A DNA stretch of 64,000 bases from Streptococcus shenyangsis (GTDB lineage: Bacteria; Bacillota; Bacilli; Lactobacillales; Streptococcaceae), in the NCBI RefSeq assembly GCF_006385785.1, contig NZ_VFSH01000003.1, positions 170,374 to 234,373 of the forward strand, in the 5' to 3' direction. The notes under the pieces are model-generated. The model was not told the origin of the DNA, ran no database searches, and saw only the letters and a list, made by a program, of their open reading frames with translations. Positions 18,531-27,968 of this stretch are shown here, in pieces. How positions within the stretch are numbered: the first letter of the stretch is position 1; each line of letters opens with the position of its first letter. The translations under genes and the position numbers were made by a program.

Positions 18531-18649
18531 TCGTTCAGTCCTCCTATTTTCTTTAAGTTAAATTATATACCAATTGTAGCAAGACGACAAATAGTCTGTT
18601 TGTAAAATGCTCTCTATACTACAATTTTCCTGTCACTCTTAATTGCTCT

Positions 18650-20392
18650 TTAGTAAAAAATCACAAATCCTTTTGGAGAAATCACAAGCTGATTCTCTAA
18701 TTCATGGCAATTGCTTGCTAGTGATACTGTTTCTTTCTCTACAACACAATCTTCTGTTGATTGGTTGAATATAGCTTTGAGAACCTGTCCTTCGTATTTC
18801 CATTCCAAAGCTACTAGATCTGGTTGGATTTCTTTTAGGCTATACTTGCCATGCGGAATGATTTCTGACGCATATTTTCTAATATTAATCAGCTTCTTCA
18901 TGAAGCTCAGCATATCATGGTCACTTGATACGCGTTCCCAAGGCATACAACGACGACAATCTGGGTCTGGACCTCCGGTTAAAGCTACCTCTGTTCCGTA
19001 ATAGATGCAGGGGGTTCCTTTTTGTAAAAAGAGAAAGGCTAGAGCTGATTTGACAAGTTGAACATCCTCATTTGCCGTCCACAAAATACGTTCTGTATCA
19101 TGCGAATCTAGGAGATTAAACATAACTTCTGAAATCTGCTGCTTGTAATACATAGATTGGCCATTGATTTCATCGATGAACTGGTCTGTCTTCTTAATTC
19201 CTCGTAAGAAATACTCTTTGATGCTATCAGATAAAGGATAATTCATGACCGCATGGAACTCATCTCCATTTAGCCAAGGCTGAGCAGTATGCCAGACTTC
19301 TCCTAAAATATAAAGATCAGGCTTTTTAGCTAAAACTGCCTTGCGAAAATCCTTCCAAAACTGATGGTCAATCTCATTAGCCACATCCAAACGCCAAGCA
19401 TCGATATCAAACTCTTCAATCCAATAAGTCGCAACCTTTAAAAGATAGTCCTTGACCTCAGGATTGGCTGTATTTAGCTTAGGCATATAGTCCTCAAAAC
19501 CAAAAGCATGATAGGGTAACTCTCTCCTATTGGCTAGCTTATCAGTCGTCACTGGGAATTGTTGGATATGGAACCAATCCTTATAAGCGGACTCCTCACC
19601 ATTTTTGACAACATCTTGCCATTGAGGCGATTGCGAACCAATATGATTAAATACAGCATCCAGCATGATTTTCATACCACTCTGATGAGCTTGCTCGACC
19701 AGCTCCCGAAAGGTCTCCTTGTCTCCAAAATGACAGTCAATTTCAAAGTAATCTGTCGTATTGTACTTATGATTGCTCGTAGATTCAAAGATAGGACAAA
19801 GATAAAGTCCAGTAATGCCCAAGTCTTGCAAATAATCCAGATGGTCTATAATACCTTGTAAATCACCACCAAAGAAATCATCACTCTTAGGTGTGAGAGA
19901 TGAGTCCCAGTCTAAAGTCCCTTCTGGGTTTAATCGAGTATTTCCATTAGCAAACCGCTCAGGAAATATCTGATACCATACCGTATCTGAAATCCAGTCA
20001 GGAACCAGGCATGCATCAATCTCATGTATATAAGGCAACTTAAATCCATTTCCAATAGCATGAAGATTTTCTAGAGAATTTTCCACGCAGCCTTTATCGC
20101 CGTACAAAATGCTCTGGCCCTCTGTATCCGTGAGTTCAAAGAGATACTGGATACGTGCAAAGTCAACGGACACTTCAACTTGCCAATAGTCAAATAAGGC
20201 ATCAGAAGTTATCTTGGCCATTTCTTTTGTATCCTGATAAAACTCCTCCATAAAGATAAAAGGATCACCGTAATGCAAGTTGATACTTCCAATGTCCCCT
20301 TTCTTAGTTCGAATCCGAATATGAAGTTTCTTATCCTTATAAAGATAGGCATATTCCGACTCTGGTCTGTGGTAAATGGCACTTAATTCCAT
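18650..20392 (-). CDS. GH13 glycosidase (neopullulanase/cyclomaltodextrinase type)
   Basis: A 580-residue cytosolic amylolytic enzyme. Residues 1-120 form an N-terminal beta domain (CBM34-like), followed by the catalytic barrel (GLYLCPIF, DAVFNHIG) with nucleophile Asp in WRLDVANE, acid/base Glu in LGEVWH and third Asp in LDSHDTER. The family cleaves maltodextrins, cyclodextrins or pullulan. The ATG at 20392 is used rather than the adjacent TTG because AGGAGA is better spaced. A consensus promoter with a downstream cre site implies CcpA repression. Confidence 0.88.
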   Translation of the reverse strand: MELSAIYHRPESEYAYLYKDKKLHIRIRTKKGDIGSINLHYGDPFIFMEEFYQDTKEMAKITSDALFDYWQVEVSVDFARIQYLFELTDTEGQSILYGDKGCVENSLENLHAIGNGFKLPYIHEIDACLVPDWISDTVWYQIFPERFANGNTRLNPEGTLDWDSSLTPKSDDFFGGDLQGIIDHLDYLQDLGITGLYLCPIFESTSNHKYNTTDYFEIDCHFGDKETFRELVEQAHQSGMKIMLDAVFNHIGSQSPQWQDVVKNGEESAYKDWFHIQQFPVTTDKLANRRELPYHAFGFEDYMPKLNTANPEVKDYLLKVATYWIEEFDIDAWRLDVANEIDHQFWKDFRKAVLAKKPDLYILGEVWHTAQPWLNGDEFHAVMNYPLSDSIKEYFLRGIKKTDQFIDEINGQSMYYKQQISEVMFNLLDSHDTERILWTANEDVQLVKSALAFLFLQKGTPCIYYGTEVALTGGPDPDCRRCMPWERVSSDHDMLSFMKKLINIRKYASEIIPHGKYSLKEIQPDLVALEWKYEGQVLKAIFNQSTEDCVVEKETVSLASNCHELENQLVISPKGFVIFY

Positions 20393-20424
20393 CAATTTGT
20401 CTCCTAAAGTTTTAATTCAATTTT

Positions 20425-20481
20425 ACGCAAACGTTTTCATAATTGTGATTCTAGTATACTACTTTCGTATTTTATTTTCAA
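20425..20481 (-). promoter_or_regulatory. GH13 promoter with CcpA cre site
   Basis: Minus-strand TTGAAA (20476-20481), 17-bp spacer and TATACT (20453-20458) form a near-consensus promoter. ATGAAAACGTTTGCGT (20425-20440), a cre-like palindrome, lies just downstream, where bound CcpA would block transcription when preferred sugars are present. Confidence 0.8.
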
Positions 20482-20521
20482 GGCTTGTCCGTAGATTCTA
20501 GTGGTTTGGTTCTATAAATAA

Positions 20522-20553
20522 AAAAGCAGCCAGTCTTACAACTTGCTACTTTC
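20522..20553 (-). terminator. Terminator of the nucleotidyltransferase-like gene
   Basis: On the minus strand AGTAGCAAGT pairs with ACTGGCTGCT and is followed by TTTTTTA, just after the stop at 20565. Confidence 0.65.
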
Positions 20554-20564
20554 CAAATGATGAT

Positions 20565-21056
20565 TTACAAATGTCTTTCCAGCCACTCAATTTTTTTAAA
20601 ATCCTTATTGTTATTGTGCTCATTTCGATAAGAATCTTGGGAAGAAGCCTTGTAAATACTTAAAAACTGTTCCAAACTTGGAATGCGAAAAGTGATGTTT
20701 TCGAGATGAATCAACTCTATATCCGATTCCGAAACTCCTGCAAAATCAGGTAAAGAATCGATACTTCCGAATTCAATACTCAGACCATCTTTTTGGAATT
20801 CATGCTCATGAATATCTATTAAGGCGTAGCCTAAGTCTTTCATCACTTTCATTATCTTGTCCCACTCATAAATTCTGAGATGATCAGGTGCTTCCCAACC
20901 TCTAGGATCACCAGGCACATGAATGTCAATGTCAGACGGCCTCCATTCTTCATTTGAACGGTATTCAAAACCCAAGGACCCCATGAGCGTCGGAGTGATT
21001 CCGACTTGGTTTAAATGAGAACAAATTGTTCGAAATTCATCAAATAGAGAATTCAT
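20565..21056 (-). CDS. Nucleotidyltransferase-like protein
   Basis: A 163-residue protein with an MNT/aminoglycoside adenylyltransferase-like core: GSLGFEYR followed by PSDIDIHVPGD, giving the GS...DxD metal-binding pattern, and a later acidic strand (LSIEFGSIDS). Such proteins transfer nucleotides to small molecules or partner proteins. No HEPN-type partner is adjacent, so a toxin-antitoxin role is not supported. The true substrate is unknown. Confidence 0.6.
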   Translation of the reverse strand: MNSLFDEFRTICSHLNQVGITPTLMGSLGFEYRSNEEWRPSDIDIHVPGDPRGWEAPDHLRIYEWDKIMKVMKDLGYALIDIHEHEFQKDGLSIEFGSIDSLPDFAGVSESDIELIHLENITFRIPSLEQFLSIYKASSQDSYRNEHNNNKDFKKIEWLERHL

Positions 21057-21119
21057 TCCTCCTCCAATCGTTGATATAGAACTTAATTTCGTTGTGAATA
21101 ATAAACTAATTTTTATCTT

Positions 21120-22001
21120 TTACTCTTTCGGTTTTGAAAATACTTCTACTCGCTGAGCTAGGACTTTGATTTCTACAGGTAGGTTATCGGATTTATCGCC
21201 ATCAACATCTGACTCCAATTCACTATCTGAAGAGATCTTAATATTACGCGCTCTGATATACTCAATATTATCATTGCCGACAACATCTCCTTTTAGTAAA
21301 TCAGGAATAACGGATAATTTAGAGAATATAGAAGCATCTTTTAGAATCAAAATATTGGCATAGCCATCTTTATTTTCTTCAAAGATTTTTTTGTCAGCGA
21401 AGTAATTTGTCAAGAGAACCAAAACATGACTAGCTTCACCAACATAATTTCCATTTTCTGTCTCAACCTTAATGTTAAAGACCTGATCCGTCATGACAGA
21501 CTTCATAGTATTTACAGCATAGGCTAAAATACCGAATTTTGTCTTGTCCTCGATTTCAACATTGTGAATCGCCTCAGGAAGAGAACCGATACTAAAGATA
21601 TAACCAAAATAATTGTCATTCGCTTTACCGATATCAATCTTATTAGTTAAGTTAAAATCGAGTTCATCAATCGCCCCATCGATGTCTTGATTGATTTCCA
21701 ATAGTTTTGTAATAAGGTTACCCGTACCGCCTGGGATAATACCCAACTTAGGAACGTAGTCTCTCTCAGCAATACCCGAAATGACTTCGTTGACAGTCCC
21801 ATCTCCACCAAACACAACCACTGCATCGTACTGCTCACTAGAAGCTTCCTCAGCAAAATGTGTTGCATCCAGCGCCTTTTCGGTAATTTTGGTTTCCACG
21901 TGCTCAAAGTATTCTTTTGCTTTATTTTCCAGCTTATCTTTGTAATCCAAAGCCTTCTCGCCACCAGAAGTAGGGTTGATAATTAACATTGCCTTTTTCA
22001 T
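21120..22001 (-). CDS. Diacylglycerol/lipid kinase family protein (YegS/BmrU/DgkB type)
   Basis: A 293-residue protein of the DAGK catalytic-domain family. It starts MKKAMLIINPTSGG, with the nucleotide-binding GGDGTVNEV near residue 65 and GIIPGGTGNLI near 92. The C-terminal domain shows the beta-sandwich pattern of YegS (SELESDVDGDKSDNLPVEI). It would phosphorylate diacylglycerol or a related lipid at the cytoplasmic membrane face. Confidence 0.85.
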   Translation of the reverse strand: MKKAMLIINPTSGGEKALDYKDKLENKAKEYFEHVETKITEKALDATHFAEEASSEQYDAVVVFGGDGTVNEVISGIAERDYVPKLGIIPGGTGNLITKLLEINQDIDGAIDELDFNLTNKIDIGKANDNYFGYIFSIGSLPEAIHNVEIEDKTKFGILAYAVNTMKSVMTDQVFNIKVETENGNYVGEASHVLVLLTNYFADKKIFEENKDGYANILILKDASIFSKLSVIPDLLKGDVVGNDNIEYIRARNIKISSDSELESDVDGDKSDNLPVEIKVLAQRVEVFSKPKE

Positions 22002-22112
22002 TGATTTTCTCCTTAATATTCGTTAGAAATCTTTATATTTCATTATATGAAACTAAATGTACCCCTATTATACAATGAAAACTCAGAAAAAAGAAATCTG
22101 ACGTACTGGAGA

Positions 22113-22919
22113 TTAATACGCTTTTATTCTATTTTCCCATCTAATGACTACATCCTTTAAGGGGTCATCTAAGTAAGAAAAGGCTTTTTCCTTGATCAAA
22201 TCAGAGATACCGTAAGCTGCCAGTGAGATGGCATTTCTTATCTCATCTTCGAAATCTCTACTTTCAAGAAAAGCAATAATGGCTTGAGGGACAGTTTCTT
22301 GACATGTTTCGTTAAAACGATAGTTAGGGCGGATTTCATCTAAAGTTTGAGATAGATTGTAGCCGTATTCCTGCTCAATATAATCCTTAATCTGTCTTTT
22401 GCACTCTGTAGGATTGTCATTGATTGGTTGCTCATAATCTCCACAATAACCTCCAAAGTAATAACGACACAGAAAGATAGCATCAGTTGTCGCCATGGCT
22501 CCTTTGATACCTTCTGGATGATTATAGGTGACTTCTGCTGAAAGTCGTGCAAGCTTTCTAGTTGATGGTGTCATACCTGTTCTTGCACAAAAGCCACAGT
22601 CCATAAGCCAAGCACAAGGAGAAACACGCATAGCAGAGCCATTTCCAAAGCTATTATAAGGCTTACGATTGTCACTATTGATCCAACTACTAAACCGAGC
22701 ACCGTAGCCCGCATCGGGATACATTTTGCCGTATTTCTTCATAGCATCAATAAAGTCATCCTCCAGACCACCATTAATGATGGCTTCTGCCACAGCACAG
22801 GTCATAACCATATCGTCTGTGAAAAAACAATCTTTCCGAAATAAAGGAAAGTTCTTCGTTTTGATATTGTTCTATTCGTAAACAGAACCGACAATATCTC
22901 CAATAATAGCTCCTAGCAT
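22113..22919 (-). pseudogene. ADP-ribosylglycohydrolase (DraG-like), in-frame stop near the 5' end
   Basis: From ATG 22919 (behind AGGAGG) the frame reads MLGAIIGDIVGSVYE and then meets TAG at 22872-22874, where the sister copy at 23.8 kb has TGG (Trp). The frame then continues uninterrupted through FRKDCFFTDDMVMTCAVAEA to 22113. The family removes ADP-ribose from proteins and uses a TDDT metal motif; here it reads TDDM, a further sign of decay. Re-initiation at the Met at 22811 would drop the metal-binding N-terminus, so activity is unlikely. Confidence 0.8.
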
Positions 22920-22959
22920 AAGATTCCTCCTTGTGAACTATTAGTTTAGACTGATTTTT

Positions 22960-23577
22960 CTATTTCCCATACTCGTTTATTTTATCAGCATATTCAGTCA
23001 AAAGATTCTTTGAATAAATTTTTTCAGCCTTTGAATTTCTAACTTCTTTCCAAAGAATAGAAGCTATTTTTAACTTGTTTGAGTAGTTGCGGCTATTTTC
23101 ATCTGCACAAAAATCCTTTAAAAACTGGTTCCATTGACAAACTGAATGATCATACTTGGCATAATCTGAATTTCCATAATAAACTTTTAGCATATCTTGG
23201 ATTGTAAAATTCAAATCGTGTTCCCTTTTTACTTTTCTCCAAGCAGTCGCCATATCAGCAGTAAATTTAAATGGCGAAACATCTGTTAAAGTTGAGAAAT
23301 ATTCTCTAAAGTGTGCATTAAAGGAGAATCCACATTCAAGTAAGGGCGTATCTAAGGCAACGACTTCTACTCGTTTCTTTTTCCCTTTTATTGATGATTT
23401 TTTAATCAAATTACCCTTAAAGTACTGCTCAATAATATCATTAAGTTCCTGTTTTGTACCTCTATATTCAAGCCCTAATGACTTGCATATCTGTGAAAGT
23501 TCATCACGATACCAGTAGTATTTATTAAACTCATCAAATGATGTGACTTTATTGAACTCAGGTCTGCTTTCTATCAA
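22960..23577 (-). CDS. SAP-domain protein of unknown function
   Basis: A 205-residue protein. Residues 20-55 (YWYRDELSQICKSLGLEYRG, then TKQELNDIIEQYF) look like a SAP helix-extension-helix. The rest resembles a DUF6434-like domain (NAHFREYFSTLTDVSPFKF). SAP modules often bind nucleic acid. The gene sits between two damaged copies of the ADP-ribosylglycohydrolase 5' region, suggesting arrival by recombination. No phage or toxin partner is adjacent. Confidence 0.65.
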   Translation of the reverse strand: MIESRPEFNKVTSFDEFNKYYWYRDELSQICKSLGLEYRGTKQELNDIIEQYFKGNLIKKSSIKGKKKRVEVVALDTPLLECGFSFNAHFREYFSTLTDVSPFKFTADMATAWRKVKREHDLNFTIQDMLKVYYGNSDYAKYDHSVCQWNQFLKDFCADENSRNYSNKLKIASILWKEVRNSKAEKIYSKNLLTEYADKINEYGK

Positions 23578-23703
23578 TATTTTACCTCCTTCCTCAAAGA
23601 CAATTTATGTTGTCATCTCAAAATAAAGGAGTTTTAGTTTCTTTATTTTGAGGATTAGCAACGTTTCACTAACAAGCTTACACATTCAACGGTTCGGACT
23701 CAC

Positions 23704-23814
23704 CGTATCATCCGTGAAAAAACAATCCTTCCGAAATAAAGGAAAGTCCTTTGTTTTGATATTGTTCCATTCGTAAACAGAACCGACAATATCTCCAATT
23801 ATTGCTCCTAGCAT
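23704..23814 (-). pseudogene. 5' fragment of a second ADP-ribosylglycohydrolase copy
   Basis: From ATG 23814 the frame reads MLGAIIGDIVGSVYEWNNIK through FRKDCFFTDDT and then diverges and stops. It is about 95% identical by eye to the 5' end of the gene at 22113-22919 but keeps the Trp codon and the canonical TDDT. The body of the gene is missing. Confidence 0.85.
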
Positions 23815-23825
23815 CCGTTTCCTCC

Positions 23826-24632
23826 TTATGGCATATCAGATTCGTTAAACATTTCTAATGAATCACTCTTTAAAAATGGCACCACCAAATAAATCCACTC
23901 ATAAGGTAGGTAAGCTGATAAATAGCCGTGGTTATAGCCCTTTGCTTCATACAAAATTGTATTTGAATGTAGCTGATGAAATAATTTCGCTGATTCTTTC
24001 ACACAGTTCAATTCTTTTTCACCATAGATATACAGAACCTGAGCCTTGCTAGCAGAAATCATATCTTTCAGCTTGTAATGCCCCATATAGGTTTTGTAAA
24101 TGGTCACCAATGTTTTAATAGGCGTCCTTGGCAGATCCTCCAAATAATAAGCTTTTATTTCCTCTGGATAAGCCAGTTTAGGATAGAGTTTGTTCATCAT
24201 GCTTAACTGAAGTTTGCAAGAGAATTTATTGAACATCAATTTACCAAATAGAGACACTAGAAAGATTCTGATTTTAGCTAACCTTGGTTGAGGAATACAG
24301 AGGCTTCCGTCTATGATGGCCTTCTCAGCAATTTCACTATCTAAAGATAAAAGCTCCATGGCAATTTGACCACCAAGTGAAACACCACCGATTGCAAACA
24401 ATTTCCCACCACAGTTTGCTTTGATATAGTCTAGAATCTCCAAAGCAGAATCTTCAGTAGAAACATAATCAAGTTGATATTCCTCTCCGTGGCCATTCAA
24501 AGTGGGTAGAATAATACGGTATTCTTCTGACAGGATTCGTGCTTGACGAAGATAATTCCACCAAGAACTGCCACCACCATGTATCAGTAAAATAGGAGGC
24601 AAATTCTTATTACCAAATTCATGGAATTTCAT
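23826..24632 (-). CDS. Alpha/beta hydrolase
   Basis: A 268-residue alpha/beta hydrolase: oxyanion segment LLIHGGGSSWWNY near residue 18, nucleophile elbow GGVSLGGQ, candidate acid in YIYGEKE and His in YNHGYLS. Start ATG 24632 follows AAGGAG with 7-bp spacing. The longer reading frame from 24713 runs into a relic of the rumA 3' end and is not part of the gene. Substrate unknown. Confidence 0.75.
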   Translation of the reverse strand: MKFHEFGNKNLPPILLIHGGGSSWWNYLRQARILSEEYRIILPTLNGHGEEYQLDYVSTEDSALEILDYIKANCGGKLFAIGGVSLGGQIAMELLSLDSEIAEKAIIDGSLCIPQPRLAKIRIFLVSLFGKLMFNKFSCKLQLSMMNKLYPKLAYPEEIKAYYLEDLPRTPIKTLVTIYKTYMGHYKLKDMISASKAQVLYIYGEKELNCVKESAKLFHQLHSNTILYEAKGYNHGYLSAYLPYEWIYLVVPFLKSDSLEMFNESDMP

Positions 24633-24678
24633 GTTTAAACTCCTTACTGTAGGACCTTCACTAGCTAATTTTCCTTGT

Positions 24679-24720
24679 TCAATCAGTTTGAATAAGCAGT
24701 GATACCGCCTCAACGTGTGT
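24679..24720 (-). repeat. Relic of the rumA 3' end (left copy)
   Basis: Minus-strand translation gives [13 protein letters not shown] then stop, matching the end of RumA ([13 protein letters not shown]). The plus-strand core GCCTCAAC (24707-24714) is shared with two other copies at 29540 and 35131. This looks like an attachment-type duplicate left by element insertion. Confidence 0.6.
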
Positions 24721-24727
24721 TAATATT

Positions 24728-24790
24728 CTTCTTTTATATTAATAAACAAAAGGCAATGAAAATCATTTTAAAATGATACTGTGGAACGGA
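24728..24790 (+). repeat. Left flank repeat of the ABC-transporter module
   Basis: The stretch ending AAAATGATACTGTGGAACGGA is repeated, with scattered differences, at 29646-29706. The two copies bracket the CPBP/ABC/TetR genes. The right-hand copy runs into the umuC relic, so the left copy may be a recombination scar of the same junction. Confidence 0.65.
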
Positions 24791-24920
24791 AAGATTTTCG
24801 CCAGTTCCAAAAGAAACGACATTCATCATTCCACTTGAAATTACAACAGAAAATTCTTTAACAGCGATTATCTAGATAGACCGATTATTACCTTCAATAA
24901 TGGATATGCTGATCTAAATT

Positions 24921-25664
24921 TTAAAATGTTGTTTCCTTACTAATCCTATTACTCGCCAATATAGTATAAATAAAATAACCAATAAAAATGATAATAAAAA
25001 TAACATTAATTTTTAACACAAAATAGAGATTTAACAAATTTGCGAACGCATGAAATAATATACAGTATCCCACAGATTTCGTTTGACGGTAAAGAAGCCC
25101 TAAAACAAAACTTAAAAATAATGTATATATAAAAAATAAAATAAAAGGAAATCCTTGATGACTTTCTCCAACTATAAACCATAAAGGCAGATGCCACATT
25201 CCCCAAATTGATCCTACCATCAAATTAGATTGCCAATAAGTATATTTTTTATCAAGTAATAGCTGTAATATTCCTCTCCATCCTAATTCTTCATGTCCAC
25301 CACCAAAAAAAATTAGTTGTATAAAGAATAAAGGCATCAGATAAATTGATACTCCATTTAATTCTAAGGAAGATACAGAAAATAGTATCAAAATTGCTAA
25401 CAAATGAATAATGAAATAAATACTACTGTTTTTTCTTTTATTAAATACAAAATGTTTAAATTTTATATTATTCCTTTTCAAATAAAAGCCACTTGCAATA
25501 GCTGGACCAAGTGCACCTACTATATGTAACATTCTCCCTATAAATGTTTCTAATCCCAAAATATGAGATTGAGTAAATATGGCAAGAAGCACCCAAGCTA
25601 TATAAGTAATTCCAAATGTACAATAAAGATAATTTTTTAAATTCTTTTTGTCAATTTCTGTCAT
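24921..25664 (-). CDS. CPBP-family intramembrane protease (CAAX protease-like)
   Basis: A 247-residue polytopic protein with about 7-8 helices and the Abi/CPBP motifs EELGWRGIL (EExxxR), an intramembrane His in GMWHLPLWF, and FHAFANL (HxxxN). Bacterial members are linked to bacteriocin immunity or membrane protein turnover. It lies downstream of the GntR/ABC operon and has its own ribosome binding site (AAGGAAG). Confidence 0.82.
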   Translation of the reverse strand: MTEIDKKNLKNYLYCTFGITYIAWVLLAIFTQSHILGLETFIGRMLHIVGALGPAIASGFYLKRNNIKFKHFVFNKRKNSSIYFIIHLLAILILFSVSSLELNGVSIYLMPLFFIQLIFFGGGHEELGWRGILQLLLDKKYTYWQSNLMVGSIWGMWHLPLWFIVGESHQGFPFILFFIYTLFLSFVLGLLYRQTKSVGYCILFHAFANLLNLYFVLKINVIFIIIFIGYFIYTILASNRISKETTF

Positions 25665-25760
25665 TTTATCTTCCTTATCTTGATTATTTTATGAATAATA
25701 TTTTTACTGCTTCTTAGTTGCTCTCGATTATAACTACCTATATTCTATCACAAAAATACA

Positions 25761-25786
25761 AAAAAAGCCTTACAATCAAGGCTTTT
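25761..25786. terminator. Terminator between GntR-like and CPBP genes
   Basis: AAAGCCTTACAATCAAGGCTTTT forms a stem. On the minus strand it follows the GntR-like gene (stop at 25831) and precedes the CPBP gene. Confidence 0.7.
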
Positions 25787-25830
25787 CTATACTTTCACAA
25801 AAATCCTAATAAATTTCCATTCAACTTCTT

Positions 25831-26172
25831 CTAAGCATCTTTTCTAAAAAATAAATTGACAATCTCATCTTCTGAAAAGCCTAGCTCACCAAGTTTTTCA
25901 AACAAAATTTTCACTAGCTTGTTAGATTCTTGATATCTTAACTCCTTTATTTCTTGCTCGCTTGCTATGACAAAATATCCTAATGTTCCACAGCTAATAA
26001 CCAAATTCTGTTCTTCGAGAACTTTCATTGCTTTTTGGACAGTTGCCGGATTACACTTCTCGTTTTCTGCTAATCTCCTTATTGAAGGAATTTGTTGTTC
26101 AGATGCATAATCACCTCTTAAAATAGTCGTTCTTAATTTTGATGCAATTTGTAAATATAGATGGTGTTTCAT
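25831..26172 (-). CDS. GntR-family regulator (YtrA subfamily)
   Basis: A 113-residue DNA-binding protein: a winged helix-turn-helix (LRTTILRGDYASEQQIPSIR, then CNPATVQKAMKVLEEQNLV) with a short C-terminal dimerisation tail. YtrA-type regulators usually control a linked ABC transporter, which fits the genes upstream. It overlaps the DUF1648 gene by ATGA. Confidence 0.85.
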   Translation of the reverse strand: MKHHLYLQIASKLRTTILRGDYASEQQIPSIRRLAENEKCNPATVQKAMKVLEEQNLVISCGTLGYFVIASEQEIKELRYQESNKLVKILFEKLGELGFSEDEIVNLFFRKDA

Positions 26173-26390
26173 TTAATCTTTTTATTTTCACTTTTCCTAA
26201 CAAACTTCCAATATGCAGAATAGGGGATGACTGTAGCTAGTAGAAGATAGTATTTATTTGCAAACATATCTGCTTCTCCTTTTGCATTGAAATGAATCGG
26301 AACTTTTTCTGGGAGAAATCTACAAATAACAACTATTATAGCTAGCATTACTAATAACACCAAAATATCTTTTATCAGTCTGTTTTTCAT
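26169..26390 (-). CDS. Small DUF1648-type membrane protein
   Basis: A 73-residue protein with one helix (ILVLLVMLAIIVVICRF) followed by PEKVPIHFNAKGEADMFANK, the DUF1648 signature seen in SdpI-like proteins. A second short hydrophobic stretch follows. It lies between the permease (18 bp) and the GntR gene (4-bp overlap). Confidence 0.7.
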   Translation of the reverse strand: MKNRLIKDILVLLVMLAIIVVICRFLPEKVPIHFNAKGEADMFANKYYLLLATVIPYSAYWKFVRKSENKKIK

Positions 26391-26408
26391 CTTATTTTTC
26401 TCCTTTAA

Positions 26409-27968
26409 CTAGATAAAATTTTTCTTGCTTATTGTTAAATAAACACCCATTGTAATAGCCAATAAAACTACTGATACTAACTGTAAAACAAATATAATCG
26501 GAAGATTAAACAGCCAATTAATCAAAAGTGGCGTAATAAGCGCAATCATACCAATAATTCCAGTTACAATAACAGGAAGACTTTGTTTGACAACTATCAT
26601 CTCACTGTACCAATCATAGTTAGGATATTTTTTATTTAATGCAATTCCGATTACAGTTATAAAAAAGGAGTAACATATAGGAACAATAATTAGATTCATA
26701 ACTTGAATAGGATTCATATCAAGTTTCAGCATAAATACATATACAGAAATCATATATCCAATCAAATGAAGTGTAAGGTTGACAGCTATCTTAGCATTTA
26801 AAATCATTTTCACTTTAACCGGAGAACTTTTCAAAATCCAAATATTTTTACCTTCTAAAGATATGGATGAAGCTGCTGGACAACTGAGTGAAAGCATAGA
26901 TGAAATAAAGACAGGAGCTAAGTTTGAAAGATACTCATTTATATCTTCAATTCCTGCAGAATTTCCTATTTGCCCTACAGAATTAAACAGGAAACATATA
27001 CTAAAGACACATAAAAGAATCACTCCAAGCCCAGCATTCAAGACTGCCATATAAGAACTTAAAAATCGTCCAAGCTCTTTTTGATACAAGGCAAAAAACA
27101 CAGATTTTCTTTCATAAGATACTTTGTCATTAGCATATCTTGATTTTGTATTGGCAAGTGTATTAAGTAGTCCATACTTCAACGAAGCAATTTTGACAAA
27201 TAGATAAAAGACGACTATTGAAAGAACTATATAAAATCCCATCCCATAGTACATTGGAAAATTGTAGTATGACATAAATAGTCTAGAAATTGGATACAGT
27301 CCAGTAATTTGCTTAGCCAGAGTAACCCCAATACTAATTTCATCACCTGATTGCAAAGCTGATAATGCAAAATATCCAATTATACCTAACATCGCAAATG
27401 AAAAAATAAGAGAGATAACATTTTTTCTTTTAAAAAAAGATGAAGCGACAACAATAACGATTCCCATGCATGTCGCTATACACATGGGGATCAAAGGGGC
27501 AAAAATTATAGAAGTAAAATACAATATAATCTGTAGGAGGTTTAAACTTCCGTTCAAGCCCCATACAATTCCACCCGGAAGCATAAACATCAAGCCTATT
27601 AAAAAATTCAATAAGTACATAAACATGAACTTGCTGGTGATAATATACGAACTTTTAACAGGTAAGGATAGGAGAATTTCCATATCTCGACTACCAAATA
27701 AAATGCCATTCGAATAAAAGACAGTCAAAAATAATATTGAAAAACTTGATACAGAGACCATATATGCCGGTATCAAGTCCTGCTGTCCGACGTGTACCAA
27801 TGTTTTCGCTGTTAGTATATTATAAACAAAGCAAAATAAGGAAAGAGTTATTATGCCAAAACTCGCAATAGCCATTGAACTTTGTTTTTTATTTCCTGAA
27901 TCTCTAATCTCGTTAATAGGAAAGAAATTAATCAATTGCGCCTTAAGCAGTATCCAAATGTTACTCAT
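26409..27968 (-). CDS. ABC transporter membrane protein
   Basis: A 519-residue membrane protein with about 12 hydrophobic segments and no ATPase motif, paired with the ATPase gene upstream. It resembles ABC-2 type exporters. The ATG at 27968 overlaps the ATPase stop by 8 bp and follows GGAGGTG, so the longer reading from 28040 is rejected. Export of a peptide or drug is plausible but the substrate is unknown. Confidence 0.8.
   Translation of the reverse strand: MSNIWILLKAQLINFFPINEIRDSGNKKQSSMAIASFGIITLSLFCFVYNILTAKTLVHVGQQDLIPAYMVSVSSFSILFLTVFYSNGILFGSRDMEILLSLPVKSSYIITSKFMFMYLLNFLIGLMFMLPGGIVWGLNGSLNLLQIILYFTSIIFAPLIPMCIATCMGIVIVVASSFFKRKNVISLIFSFAMLGIIGYFALSALQSGDEISIGVTLAKQITGLYPISRLFMSYYNFPMYYGMGFYIVLSIVVFYLFVKIASLKYGLLNTLANTKSRYANDKVSYERKSVFFALYQKELGRFLSSYMAVLNAGLGVILLCVFSICFLFNSVGQIGNSAGIEDINEYLSNLAPVFISSMLSLSCPAASSISLEGKNIWILKSSPVKVKMILNAKIAVNLTLHLIGYMISVYVFMLKLDMNPIQVMNLIIVPICYSFFITVIGIALNKKYPNYDWYSEMIVVKQSLPVIVTGIIGMIALITPLLINWLFNLPIIFVLQLVSVVLLAITMGVYLTISKKNFI

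Larger units (their letters stand above)
24633..24920. other. Gene-free gap with insertion scars
   Basis: No gene seen. It contains the rumA relic and the flank repeat, followed by AT-rich sequence with no clear signal. Confidence 0.6.

Noticed and set aside
23826..24713. Hydrolase start at 24713
   Set aside because: The extension is a rumA relic in another frame; AAGGAG precedes the ATG at 24632.
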